A stretch of 64,000 nucleotides of DNA from Eumeta japonica (taxonomy: Eukaryota > Arthropoda > Insecta > Lepidoptera > Psychidae), in contig BGZK01000758.1 in assembly GCA_005406025.1 (NCBI GenBank), positions 62,001 to 126,000 of the forward strand, read 5' to 3'. A program made the translations under genes and the position numbers. Shown one piece after another: positions 1 through 10,407 of the stretch (its first letter is position 1; every line of letters begins with the position of its first letter). The notes beneath the pieces are model-generated. The model worked only from the letters and a program-made list of their open reading frames with translations, did not search any database and had not been told where the DNA came from.

Positions 1-1796
1 TTTCCTTGGAAAAGCGAGATAATTTTTTTGATATTTTGTATCTATCGCTATTTGCTATGCTATTGGTCCTTAAGAGGAAATAATACTACATAACATAAAT
101 TACAGATAATACTACCTTAATAAAATATGTACGTTATCTATCTCGTTATATTTTGTTGGAAAAGCATACAAACAATTTTTTCCATGGAAAATTATTATAA
201 TCCTACAGTAAATTCAAAAGACTCTGAACGAAGCTCGGTTGCTCAGGTACTTACACTGAATATAAGATCAAGTCTATGAAATGTCAATTACTTAATAAGG
301 ATATAAGTGACAACACACAATGTCGTTGTGTATAGACATCCCAAAATTACAAAACGAAATCAAGTTAATTCGTATGTCAGTTTGGTATGGGTATATTTTT
401 ACTATTACTTTATATAGCGTAATGAATTTTTGTGATTCCACGCGGAAATTGGTCTATGTAATAAACTATAGACCATGAAATGAGACAGTAAGAATAATTT
501 TACTTAGTTGTACACTATTATAATCATAAATTTCTTAAAATACACACTTTAAGGTCAACGAAATAAGTCATAATTAATAAAATACCCAATTGCTATAAAA
601 TATAACAAGTGAAAAAAAAGTTATCAAATCATGGTACATAAATGCGCAGGCTAAGATTTTTTTTGTTAGACAACGCTTTTTAGGATCCGCCTTTTAAAAA
701 AGCGGTTACACTTTTTTATATTCCCGCCAAGAGAAATAGATTTTACGAACATTGGGAAATTTAGTTACCATTGTGACACCTACATCTGATAAAATCGAGA
801 CTTCATCAGATTGTAAATTGCGTTTGCGACACTGAACTCAAATTTCCTGAAAAATTGACGCAAATGGATGAAGCCAAAAAAAAACAGAAATACTTTTTTA
901 AATATTGCACTGAATTGTTCTAAATCTAATCCAGTGTATTCCTAAAAAAAACTACATATTGTAAATTTGATGGAAGTTGATGCGTTGTTTCGAGAAATAT
1001 CGTGAACGAAAAATCTCCACAAGTGTTTTTCTGTAATAATTTTTAGATTTTTTGTAAGCTCCAATTTAATAAAATCAATTTTTGTGATTAAGAAGTTGTG
1101 CCGAACATTGCAAGACTCAATGAAATTGATTAATTAATTAATAACATTTGATTGGTGTTAAAAAAAAATTCAATAAAAGAGTTTCTTAAAATCACGTATT
1201 TATTTTTCTTAAGTGATTGATTATTTAAATTTAAATGTTTTGAATCCAATAAACTGCATAGAATGTCGACAAGTTTCGTTTCAATCCCTTGATTCGTTCA
1301 AAAAATATCTTTTTAGAAATACTTGAAAAATAAATATTGTGCCATTTTTAAATATCCCTAAATATTTTGAAAAAAAATTATTCAATTTATTCATTTCACT
1401 GGTGTAATAAACTGATAAAGAAAATGAATTAACTGATTCATTACAATCACCATTGACAAGTACTTTCGTTAAGAAACGAAACTGGCTGCAGTATACAAGT
1501 CTTATTAAAACTATGGTCCGTTATCGTAAGTGAATGTGTCTACAAAGTTTAGAATCGTTGCTGCCAACAGTTCAAAAGTTTGCCTGCAAACAGGTTAACT
1601 TAGCTGCAGCGCTAGGTCCTCGCTAAGATTGTGCTTGATTGTTACAACTGCAAATAAACGAATTAAAAATATTTATACTGTTAAAACTGAATATCACTAA
1701 AGCACTCTTTAATCGAAACCATAAAATCTATATATAAATTTGAATACTAATAGTTATATTTCATTTCCAAATAAACTAATAGAGACATGTAGTTAG
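1..1796. other. AT-rich sequence without a recognisable gene
   Basis: Both strands are broken by frequent stops, and no protein family, RNA gene or complete repeat can be recognised. The only item of note is the short dispersed-repeat fragment at 211-251, listed separately. Confidence 0.6.
211..251. repeat. Dispersed repeat fragment with GAAGCTCGGTTGC core
   Basis: This short segment shares its core (GCGAAGCTCGGTTGCCCGGG-like) with 46543-46587 and, more weakly, with 55395-55430. All three continue into a GGTAC or GTGTAC end. That shows a dispersed repeat, probably a transposable-element terminus. The family is not identified. Confidence 0.45.
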
Positions 1797-2425
1797 TTGG
1801 TGGTCAACTTGGTTGCACCACGAAAATGGGCCGACTTGATCAGCGAGATCCACACTCTCACGGGTGTCTCGTTTGTCATAAGGTTCAGATCTTGGACCAT
1901 TGGACCATTTCTATACCTAGTGTACATAAATGATCTACCACATCTTGTTAAGAATGGTGACATCCATAACATTAACACTAGACATGAGAACGATCTTGCT
2001 GCTCATAAGACCCGTCTAAGTAAAGTTAATAAATTGTTTAAGGGGCTGTGTGTTCGCTTTTATAATAAGATCCTAGCTGAAATTCAAAATTTGCCATTTG
2101 CTGAATTTAAACGTTTCGTTAAAAGAAAGTTATATGGCAAGGGCTATTATACCGTGTTGGAATATTAATGAAAAAAGGCCCTGGGATTGAGCTGCTCGGC
2201 TATCAGGTTATTTCATATCATATTTAAATGTCGACTAAATTATTAATTACTAAATCCTTTGCATTGATGAGTAAAAAAAGCAAGCCTTGAGTTTCTTGCC
2301 CATTCTTCTCTAGGTGAATCAGCATTTGGAATGGGTGGTAATGCCGAAAAGAATTTATTAATAACGTATTTCAAGTGTAATTCCATTACCTACAAAATAA
2401 AGATATTGTTGATTTGATTTAATTT
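1797..2425 (+). mobile_element. Internally deleted CR1/L2-like LINE, 3' end
   Basis: A single open frame (1797-2168) contains the reverse-transcriptase motif GPFLYLVYINDLP and then jumps directly to a typical LINE carboxy end (TRLSKVNKLFKG ... VRFYNKI ... FKRFVKRKLYGKGYY). In the family, the YADD catalytic loop and most of the thumb lie between these motifs, so an internal deletion of roughly 200 codons is inferred. The ORF stops at 2168. It is followed by a ~250 bp 3' UTR that matches the copy at 18124-18368 and ends in AATAAAGATATT plus GATTT-type short repeats. The 5' part is lost. The sequence before the RT motif is not recognisable, so the element cannot be active. Confidence 0.75.
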
Positions 2426-3376
2426 AAGTAAATGAGGTAAATGAGAGATCCAGTGACCCATCCTCCTTCCATCTTCCCTCCATCAAATACCACTCAAGAG
2501 GCGGACAACACATTAGCAGTCCTCCAAAGTTGCAAGTGTCTATGTACGGCGATGACCACCTACTCTGTGATGGGTTGCAAGCTCGTTTACACTCGAAAAT
2601 GGTACATTCGAGGGTAAACGAGCAAACAATTAATTAGAATAAAATAATAAGAAGACGGGTGGAATAATCAATGCGGTTGATAAACTTTAAATTAAATTTG
2701 ATAAATTGTGTAAATTAATATTTAATTTTTTATACAAAGTGTGTTATCAATTTTATCTTTATTGAAATTATAACAATTATTACGTCAAAAATTAAAATAT
2801 GTTAAAGTTATTTCTAACGGCTCGAATGAATTTGTGTTTGTTAAAAAAAGTGAGTTTTAGACGTAAGTAATGTTTTAGCTTTTTTAAAACTCCTTATTTG
2901 AGAAATAAATGTGAATGATAAAAGAAAACAAACTCAAAATATTTAAAAATTGTGTCACCGGTTTTATGGTGTTAGGTTTACGTATAAAAACAGGAAATGA
3001 ACTAATTTGTCTATTAAAGGTAATAAGTAATTGATTAATATTGAAAGCCAAAGCTAAATTTTTAATATACCATATTAAATATAATTGCGTTTTATATTTT
3101 ATTTCAATAGCTTTTACAAAGACTAAATGAACTTTGTAGTAAAAATGAAATAATTTAAACAATATGTCATTTGTATATGTAAATGGATTTCTTCCAAAAG
3201 TTTGGAAATATTATGCCGTCGCCATTTCAAAATTGAAGATAATTAAAACTTCCCCTACACCTTTGTGTTAATTCCATGTACAAAATGTACAAATTTTTTA
3301 CGGCTTTTGCGATCTCAAATTAAAATTAAAATTACGATAAATACAGTGCGAAATGTATGTTAGTAAAAAATTAGGT
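2426..3376. other. AT-rich spacer with one hairpin
   Basis: No coding or RNA gene is recognisable. A stem pairs GCTCGTTTAC (2581-2590) with GTAAACGAGC (2614-2623), with further partial pairing inside (ACTCGA with TTCGAG). It could be the remnant of a foldback element. Confidence 0.5.
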
Positions 3377-4700
3377 TAAGATATAGGGCTCGGTAAAAGT
3401 TTTTTCGTATTTCATATGCAAATTCAAGATAATTTTTCATCATATTTTATTTACATTTAATGATAATATATAAATGCCATTGTATTCAACAATTTGTTTA
3501 CATTTTGTAAGTAGTAACATAGTCCCATTGCTGTAGAAATTTTGGGAATTCTATTGTAAAACTGCGACAAAAAGTTTTGACAGTTCTTTCTTGATGTTTA
3601 CCTAACACTACCTACCTAAAGAATTCAGAGGAGACCGAAAAAGGTAAAAATCTGAGGGTGTAACGTCAGGACTGTATGATGGATGCATTAACGTTTCCCA
3701 ACCAAACTCGCTCAATATTTGCTGAGTGGTTAAACACGTGTCTGGTCTGCGATATCATGGTGAAAAACCACACGTATTCTTTTGATCAATTGCAGCCGTT
3801 TTTTTATACTTCATGTTGAATCACATCCACTGTTGGCATTATAGACACGAATTGATGGTTTTGCCTGGCAGCAAAAGCTCATAATGAATAATGCTCTTGT
3901 AATCCCACCATACACAGAGCATCAATTTATTGCTAGCTAATCCTGGTTTCGCTATAGTGTATGGAACTTGCGTACTTTTCAACCATGATCTTTTTCGCAC
4001 ATTCTTGTCGTAGATAATCTATTTTTCATCACCAGTGATCAATGTTTTCAAAAACGGTTTGGTATTATTACGTTTTAATAGAGAATCGCAAAGGAGTACA
4101 CAATACATTCGATTTATTTCAGTGAGATCGTGTGCAACCCAAGTATCGAGCTTTTTTTGTATATCCAGCTTTTTTTAATGGCTCAAAACTACTTAATCAA
4201 TCGATGAATCAATCCCCAGCTCTTCAGCTATGTCGTAGAAACTAATATGCCGATCTTGCTCTACTTTTTTCGAAGCGGCATCGACTTTATCCGTAACAGG
4301 TCGACCAGAGCGAGGGCTGAACTGATTTAATATGAAAATTACCGGATTGAAAACGCTTGAAGCAGTTTTTTACTACTCTAGAACGAGTTGTTTCAAAATG
4401 TATAGCCGAGATAAAAGTTACGATCAAATTAATTTTCAGTTAACTGTTTAATTCTCGCTGTTCCATTTTTATGTTGTTTTATAAAATAGTTAATATTAAA
4501 ATTGTTTCCAATGCTAAAGTAACATTATTTTTCCGGAATTTGTTGGGATTTTTTTTTCAATTGCAACGTACATATCGAATTTTAACTGTCAAACATAAAA
4601 TCTCAATTCAATTGCTTTTGTTGGTGTAAATTGCTCCTGTGTTATTATGTCATTACATACTCTAGTGGCAAAAATAAATTGGTTTTGATATAATTCTTAA
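3377..4700 (-). mobile_element. Dead mariner-family transposon
   Basis: A ~1.3 kb unit carries a degraded mariner transposase on the minus strand. The left end (about 3381-3415, GGCTCGGTAAAAGTTTTTTC) looks like a mariner terminal inverted repeat. No matching right terminus could be found, so that boundary is approximate and the right end may be truncated. No TA target duplication could be defined. The unit lies in AT-rich DNA with no neighbouring gene. Confidence 0.75.
3465..4466 (-). pseudogene. Mariner transposase pseudogene
   Basis: Reading the minus strand across frameshifts recovers the order of motifs of a D,D34D mariner transposase. From the amino end these are: a piece resembling the helix-turn-helix/linker part, SGRPVTDKVDAASKK, a DLTEINRMYC-like segment, SLLKRNNTKPFLKTLITGDEK (first catalytic Asp), SWLKSTQVPYTIAKPGL, the LCVWWDYKSIIHYELL block, an FHHDIAD remnant of the second catalytic Asp, GWETLMHPSYSPDVTPSDF (third catalytic region), and a carboxy end ending EYNGIYI. 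The Trp codon that normally follows GDEK is a TAG stop (plus-strand 4019-4021). Several other stops and frameshifts are present. This is a fossil with no possible enzyme product; the subfamily resembles the cecropia/mellifera group but was not tested. Confidence 0.8.
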
Positions 4701-5630
4701 GTCTAGTGTTGATATAATGAAACAAATAATTACATAATGGAACAAAGAATTAAATGTTATTAAAATCTGTTCTCGGATTGATCCGGCACAGGTCCGATAA
4801 ATAAATAAACTCGAATATTACCCTGTGATGCACAATAAATTTTTAGGTTATATACCTGTAGGTACATAATTTAAATACTTACTTGGAGGAAAAGCTTTTT
4901 AAATCAGAATCTAGTTTTGTTACAAGCATTTTCGCTAAATTTTTATGTATTCGAAATCTGTCATGAATTCGAAATCATCCCATGAAAAGAAATTAACTCT
5001 TTTTCTTAAAGTTTTTTTTTGAGTTACGTAACTTATAAATGTTTTATCATCTGATGATCTCGTGTCATTATATATCAACGATGAAAATAATACCATTTCA
5101 AAATCGATTAACCACTCACAAAATACGTCAAATGCTACCACCACAGTACTACTACAGAATAATATATACTGCACGTCAAACCTAAACCTAATCGGGCGTT
5201 AAACGCTCTGTTTTGAGCAGTTAGAATTAACAGTTACAGTTACCCAAAAGTTGATCGTAGGTTTGATGAAATGACTCATATTGTATTAAATTAAATAGTT
5301 AATCGTCGGTTTTCTTAACTTTGATCTTGGAAAAAACAACTCACTCTTAGCGACACTACATTAGGTTCATAAAAGTCACAAGTTTTTTTCTCGGCTCGTG
5401 TCGTATTTTTCCCTTTTTGGTAAAAAAACTTCAAAAAGTATCGAATTTCTACGTTAAATTCATTTATTTTGGTAGCCAGAAAAACAATAGAATAATTGTG
5501 GGACGCGGCTTTTAATTCTAATCTTTTTTTTATAAAATATCATCTATTAAATGGTATTAAAAGTCAGATACAAACTATATAAGTAAAAATATTTTATTAC
5601 AACTTTTTACTAATAAAATAGAAAAAAAAT
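4701..5630. other. AT-rich spacer
   Basis: No gene, known repeat or structured element is recognised. Short open frames here are uninformative and lack any domain. Confidence 0.5.
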
Positions 5631-6203
5631 TAAACGTGTGGCACTCGGGGACTTCCGCGGTAAAGCTATTGCATAGCATTTTTTTATGAACTTATGCAAT
5701 TATAATTATTTATTTATTTATGCAGTATTTTTTTTTCTTTGTTATTAATTCAAATTTTTCATCACTTTCTTCATTAATAAATGCACTTTGTTTATTCATA
5801 TTTAAAACAATTTATACATAAATTTTTCGCGTATACCTTAACACCAGCAATTGCTATTCACTGTTGTACATAGGTACACCTATGTATAGATATATACATA
5901 TCTACATGTATACTTACGGGGCACATGTGGTGAGTGTGGCATTATAAACATATGATAGATACCTATACACCTATATACTTTCTCACAAACAGCTGCTTAC
6001 GTATTCCTCCGATTTCGGAGCAGCTCGTCTCGATCCATGCGAGCTTCGTACAGTCGTACCATATACATACACGTTAAGCGAACGCTCGGCCGAGCTACAT
6101 GGTAGGCGGAGTGGGGGTCTTAGGTTTTATTTTCGTTACGGAATTTTTTGATTCGGTCGCCGCGCTCAAAGCCCGCGATAAAAGCTATGCAATAGCTTAA
6201 AAC
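5631..6203 (+). repeat. Unclassified dispersed element R1, copy A
   Basis: This ~573 bp unit is repeated almost end to end at 24841-25396, and its first part recurs at 63827-64000. It starts TAAACGTGTGGCACTCGGGG and ends GCTATGCAATAGCTTAAAAC. Near its start (5661-5677) is TAAAGCTATTGCATAGC; the inverse of that string closes the element (6177-6198), so it has subterminal inverted repeats. The interior has a GC-rich stretch with a GCTCGGCCGAGC palindrome and no long ORF. No target duplication is clear. It could be a non-autonomous DNA transposon or a structured SINE-like unit. No known family is assigned. Confidence 0.8.
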
Positions 6204-8369
6204 TTTTTCTTCAACCTAATATACAAATACCGAAAAGGAAGAAAATCTATAATTTTTGTCTCAAAAGTATTGCAGCTTAAATTATAAAACAATACCTTGT
6301 GTTTAGTTTCTGGTCAACGACCGTTAGTTTGATACTGAAAATGATCTGATTTGATCATCGCCAAATGTTTCACAATGCAATATTTATAATTTTAATGATA
6401 ATAGACCGTTTCTTTTATCCTTTTATTTAATTTGTCGCTTTTAGCTGTTGACAAAATCGATTGACTCTGAGAAACTCTGAGAATAACTGGCGACAATCAG
6501 GAAGACCTCGACACTCATGCATAGAGTGCATGAATACAGTAAAAAGTTGCAGCTGTTATATGCATACACGTTTAATTTTGAACTTCTATATTATTTTACA
6601 AGTATTAAATAATTTCCCAAGTTTTCACATAAATTCTTCACTCGCTCTGCTCACTTATCATAATTATCAAAGCAGTCATTTCTATATCTCAATGAACACG
6701 TCGGTCCGTTTTGAGCGACGCAGTCGTCCCTGATGAGGATTTATGACAATAAGAGGCAAAATATACTCCATTTTTAGTTTTTAAAAATGTTTCATAAATA
6801 ACTGCTATAAAGGAGTATTATATAACGATGCACCAAAACGCCAAAGGAGTTAGATTAATATGATGAATATGTATATATCCTACTATAACAATAAACGTAG
6901 AAAATAGGCGACATAACACTGCTAGGCAAAGATTGATGTCCCCCAAAGTAAGTCAGTTCGCTGTAGCAAGGGCCAGATACGCACATCCGTCTCTAATTAA
7001 GTCTACCGACTACTGCTGTGCTTCCAATTCAATTAGGGCAGACTGGGTCGGTTGTAACAACTTTCCTTTAATAGCTTGCAGTACTACCACTAATGGCCGC
7101 AAATAACGATTTTACCATTTGAGATGAAATTATGGTCATTTGCTATGGTCAAGCTTATATGAAAATCGTTTGGATAGGTTAAACAGTTTGGAAAAATTAA
7201 TGTTTTTATTGAAGGCATGCTACTGTTACAACTGTACCCATAGCCGGGGCGGTTGTAACGGCTACTTAGTTATGTCACTGCGTAATAATATGAAATTTAA
7301 ACATTCTAATCAGTCCTATTACTCAATACTACTAATATATACTTTAATTAATCATAATTATTTATGCACATTTTAAGTAGGATTTTTAGCAAAATAAAAC
7401 AAGAGAAATATCGGTTTTTTTTGAAGTTATACTTCTTTAGGCGCGTTATGGAAAAATGATGAGAGTGAAATTTTAAAATGCGCGCGCATCAGTGTAGCAC
7501 AAAATTAAGAGGTTGAAACTGGCCACTAAACCGCTCATCAAGCTACCAACAAAACAAAAATGATATCGCTATTACTCGAGCATGTTGGCACGCTCGTCGC
7601 CTCTGCTCACTGTATTCATATTTATAATATTTATCCACATGTTTCTAGTTTCTACATTCACAACACGTGTTTCAATTTCTTACAAGTGTGAATTATATAT
7701 GTGCTAATAAATTGAAGCAGGAGTGATTTAAATTGAATATTTTGATTAATATTATTTACTATTCGTAAATATTAGTGAAAAAAATTGTGCTTATATACTT
7801 TATTAAGTGCTCCAATATAATTATTGAGGTTAACCATCCACATGAAATATTTGTTGATATAAGATACAATATTATTATTTAATATAATTAATACTAAATA
7901 TTATTAAATTATTAATATTAAATATTTATTAATGGTTATTTAATATTTATAAAATAAAGAAATAAATTTAATTAAAAATTTATCATAAAAATTAAAATCG
8001 AGCATCAAATTAAAATATTAATTTTTAATATCTATTATTAAATTGAATAAATAATAAGTATTTATAAAAAGAAATAAACTAATTTAATAAAAACTTATTG
8101 ATAAAAATGAAAACTGAGCATTAAATTAACAAAATAATAAATATTTAAAAAATGAATAAACTTAAATTTAATTTTTAAATTTTTTATTAAATTAATTATC
8201 ATAGTTAATTATTTGTTAATTATTAAAGGCAGTTTACGTTTTCAGTTTATTTTTAAGTATTTGTTTCTATAAAACATATGTTGTACAATCTAAAATGAGT
8301 GTCACTCACCTTAAATAATACCTTATCACACTATAAATAATTATTGTATTTTAATTTTTCTTCAATTTG
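6204..8369. other. AT-rich spacer with very AT-rich core
   Basis: No protein or RNA gene is recognised. A GGTCGGTTGTAAC motif (about 7028-7040) and GGGCGGTTGTAACG (about 7246-7259) flank an inverted GTTACAACTG, which suggests a decayed transposon. From about 7840 to 8240 the sequence is almost pure A/T, made of TTAAATATTATTAA-like strings. Confidence 0.5.
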
Positions 8370-8510
8370 ATAGGTATAAGGAAGAGCGACCGATACGTCT
8401 ACAAGGCGTGAGAAAGAGAAATAAAATGACGTTTACGACTAATTACGAGGCTACCCGACGAAACTCGAAGGTCGAGATTTTGGGACGGCGACGTATGACG
8501 ATTAGATAAC
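8370..8510. other. Small GC-richer patch, probable repeat fragment
   Basis: The base composition rises sharply between AT-rich flanks (motifs GAGCGACCGATACGTC, GAGGCTACCCGACG, GACGGCGACGTATGACG). No open frame of note and no splice pair are seen. It is probably a transposable-element fragment; the family is unknown. Confidence 0.3.
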
Positions 8511-8814
8511 TTTGTTTTACTTAATCGTACTTTATTATACTGTCAAACATGTTTTGTTAATTCTCAAGTAAATGAATGCTCAATGAACATTAAAGACCTG
8601 TATGATAGATTGAAATATTTATATCTTATTTCATAAATATTGATTCTAAACAAGGTAAAAAAGACTACTCTTAGACATATTTAATACTTGTGGGCATTAT
8701 TCACTCAGTAAAATTATCGAAATTGAAGAAAAACGAAAAGGAGTTCCTATAGATGTGTATTACCATGTATGTATGTGTATTAATATAAACATGTTTGAAC
8801 TATGAAAAGACTTT

Positions 8815-8935
8815 TCTCAGAACGCCATCTACAGAGTTTTCCCAGAAAAGCACTTCTACGTTCTGTAACAAGACTGAACCGTGAAATGCTTTTCTGTGTT
8901 GTACGTTACATAGTAGATGGCGCTACTTACATTTT
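8815..8935. repeat. Imperfect ~100-nt hairpin with CGCCATCTAC ends
   Basis: CGCCATCTAC at 8823-8832 pairs with GTAGATGGCG at 8913-8922. Inside, CAGAAAAGCAC pairs with GTGAAATGCTTTTCTG, and GTTCTGTAAC lies opposite GTACGTTAC, giving an interrupted hairpin. It could be a miniature element or a solo terminal fragment. It is not recognised as a known microRNA precursor. Confidence 0.4.
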
Positions 8936-10407
8936 TGCTTGAATATGTATTTGTTGTAGATTGTACATAAATGTCAGATTGTATATAAAACGTCAGAAAA
9001 AAATGTGTACAAAACAACATTCTTTTATCAATATATTTGCGGTTAAGTTCTGCAAGGTAATTTATTAATAAACTTTATTTTTATTTTATTTCGTCCAACA
9101 AAAAGTCATTACATATCCAACAATACAAAAGAAGTTCACTTAGGTATGTAAATACAGTCTTGAGTACCAAGATTGAATACATAAATTTGGAAGTTTGAGA
9201 AACCAATTTGGTAGGAGAACACTGAATGAAACTTAATGTTTACAGACCATACAAATAACACACATAAACAGGCAGATATGACTGAGCGTGTTGTATGCAT
9301 CATTTAGAAAAACTTGTTTATAAAAATGTGAATAGGAGTGAGTTTATCACGTCTTAGAAATGTGTGTTAGGTAGACAAGGATTCCGTGAAATATTTTTTT
9401 CATGCGATCAAAACAGTTCGGTTATGAGAAAGTTACTTTTATTTAAAAAAATAATAATATCGCAATGAATAATTAAGGAGTAATGTGAAATTTAATAATT
9501 AAAAGCGCATTAATATTCACAAAAAAAAAATGATTTGTTTTATACATATTATATTAATCGTCGTCTATTTTAATGAAAAGTGCAAAGTATTATTACAAAT
9601 ACAACACGTAAATATAATTGTATTGATATTATTTTTCAGCAAAGAGAAACAAAACAATGTATCTCATAACGTGAAATTTGACAGTCTACGACTTTTTATT
9701 TATCTATATGTACTCCTTATTAATGGTTCAAAATAGTAACCAGATACATAACTTTGGTATACACGTTTTCCGGGATCAGCCATTATTTCGCAAGCCTCTC
9801 ATTCAGTCCGCTGAGTAAGCATGAAAACACGCTCTTCTGAAGAATGAAGATGTCGAAGCGACAATATTTTATTGGACGCAGTATATTTGGACCCTTTTTA
9901 CAACTAGCTATAAATTTACGTTTTGAATTGAAATATCATGTAATGCAGCACAAACATGTAAAGTACTGTACGGTAATTAATTTATTAGGGCTTTAAAAAA
10001 TTGTTTTTCTTAAGAAACAATAATTTCATCAAATTCTTAAGTATTTGACTATCAAACAAAACATAAATAAAACATAGGTGCTGATTTCGATACATTATAT
10101 TCCAAAGAATTTTTTTCTCGGCTTGAACAATTTCATATCTCATTTAACATACACAATTCTAAAGTCATAAGAAGAAATTTGGCTTAAACTCATCTTTAAC
10201 ACATCTCGAACCTTCATTTAATGTATATTTTTTCCATGCGTAATTTACATATAAAATAGAACTGATATGATTTCTGCTTCAAATATTTGTTAATCTTGCG
10301 TCGACGATGTGTCAAATAATTATATTATTACGTCATCGATATGATTACAATAAGATATCAGAGTAAGTATACTTACATGTGTAATGTACACAAACAGAAA
10401 ACGCAAC
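8936..10407. other. AT-rich spacer
   Basis: Nothing recognisable on either strand. A short open frame at 9530-9736 encodes an AT-driven hydrophobic peptide with no domain and is not called as a gene. Confidence 0.5.
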
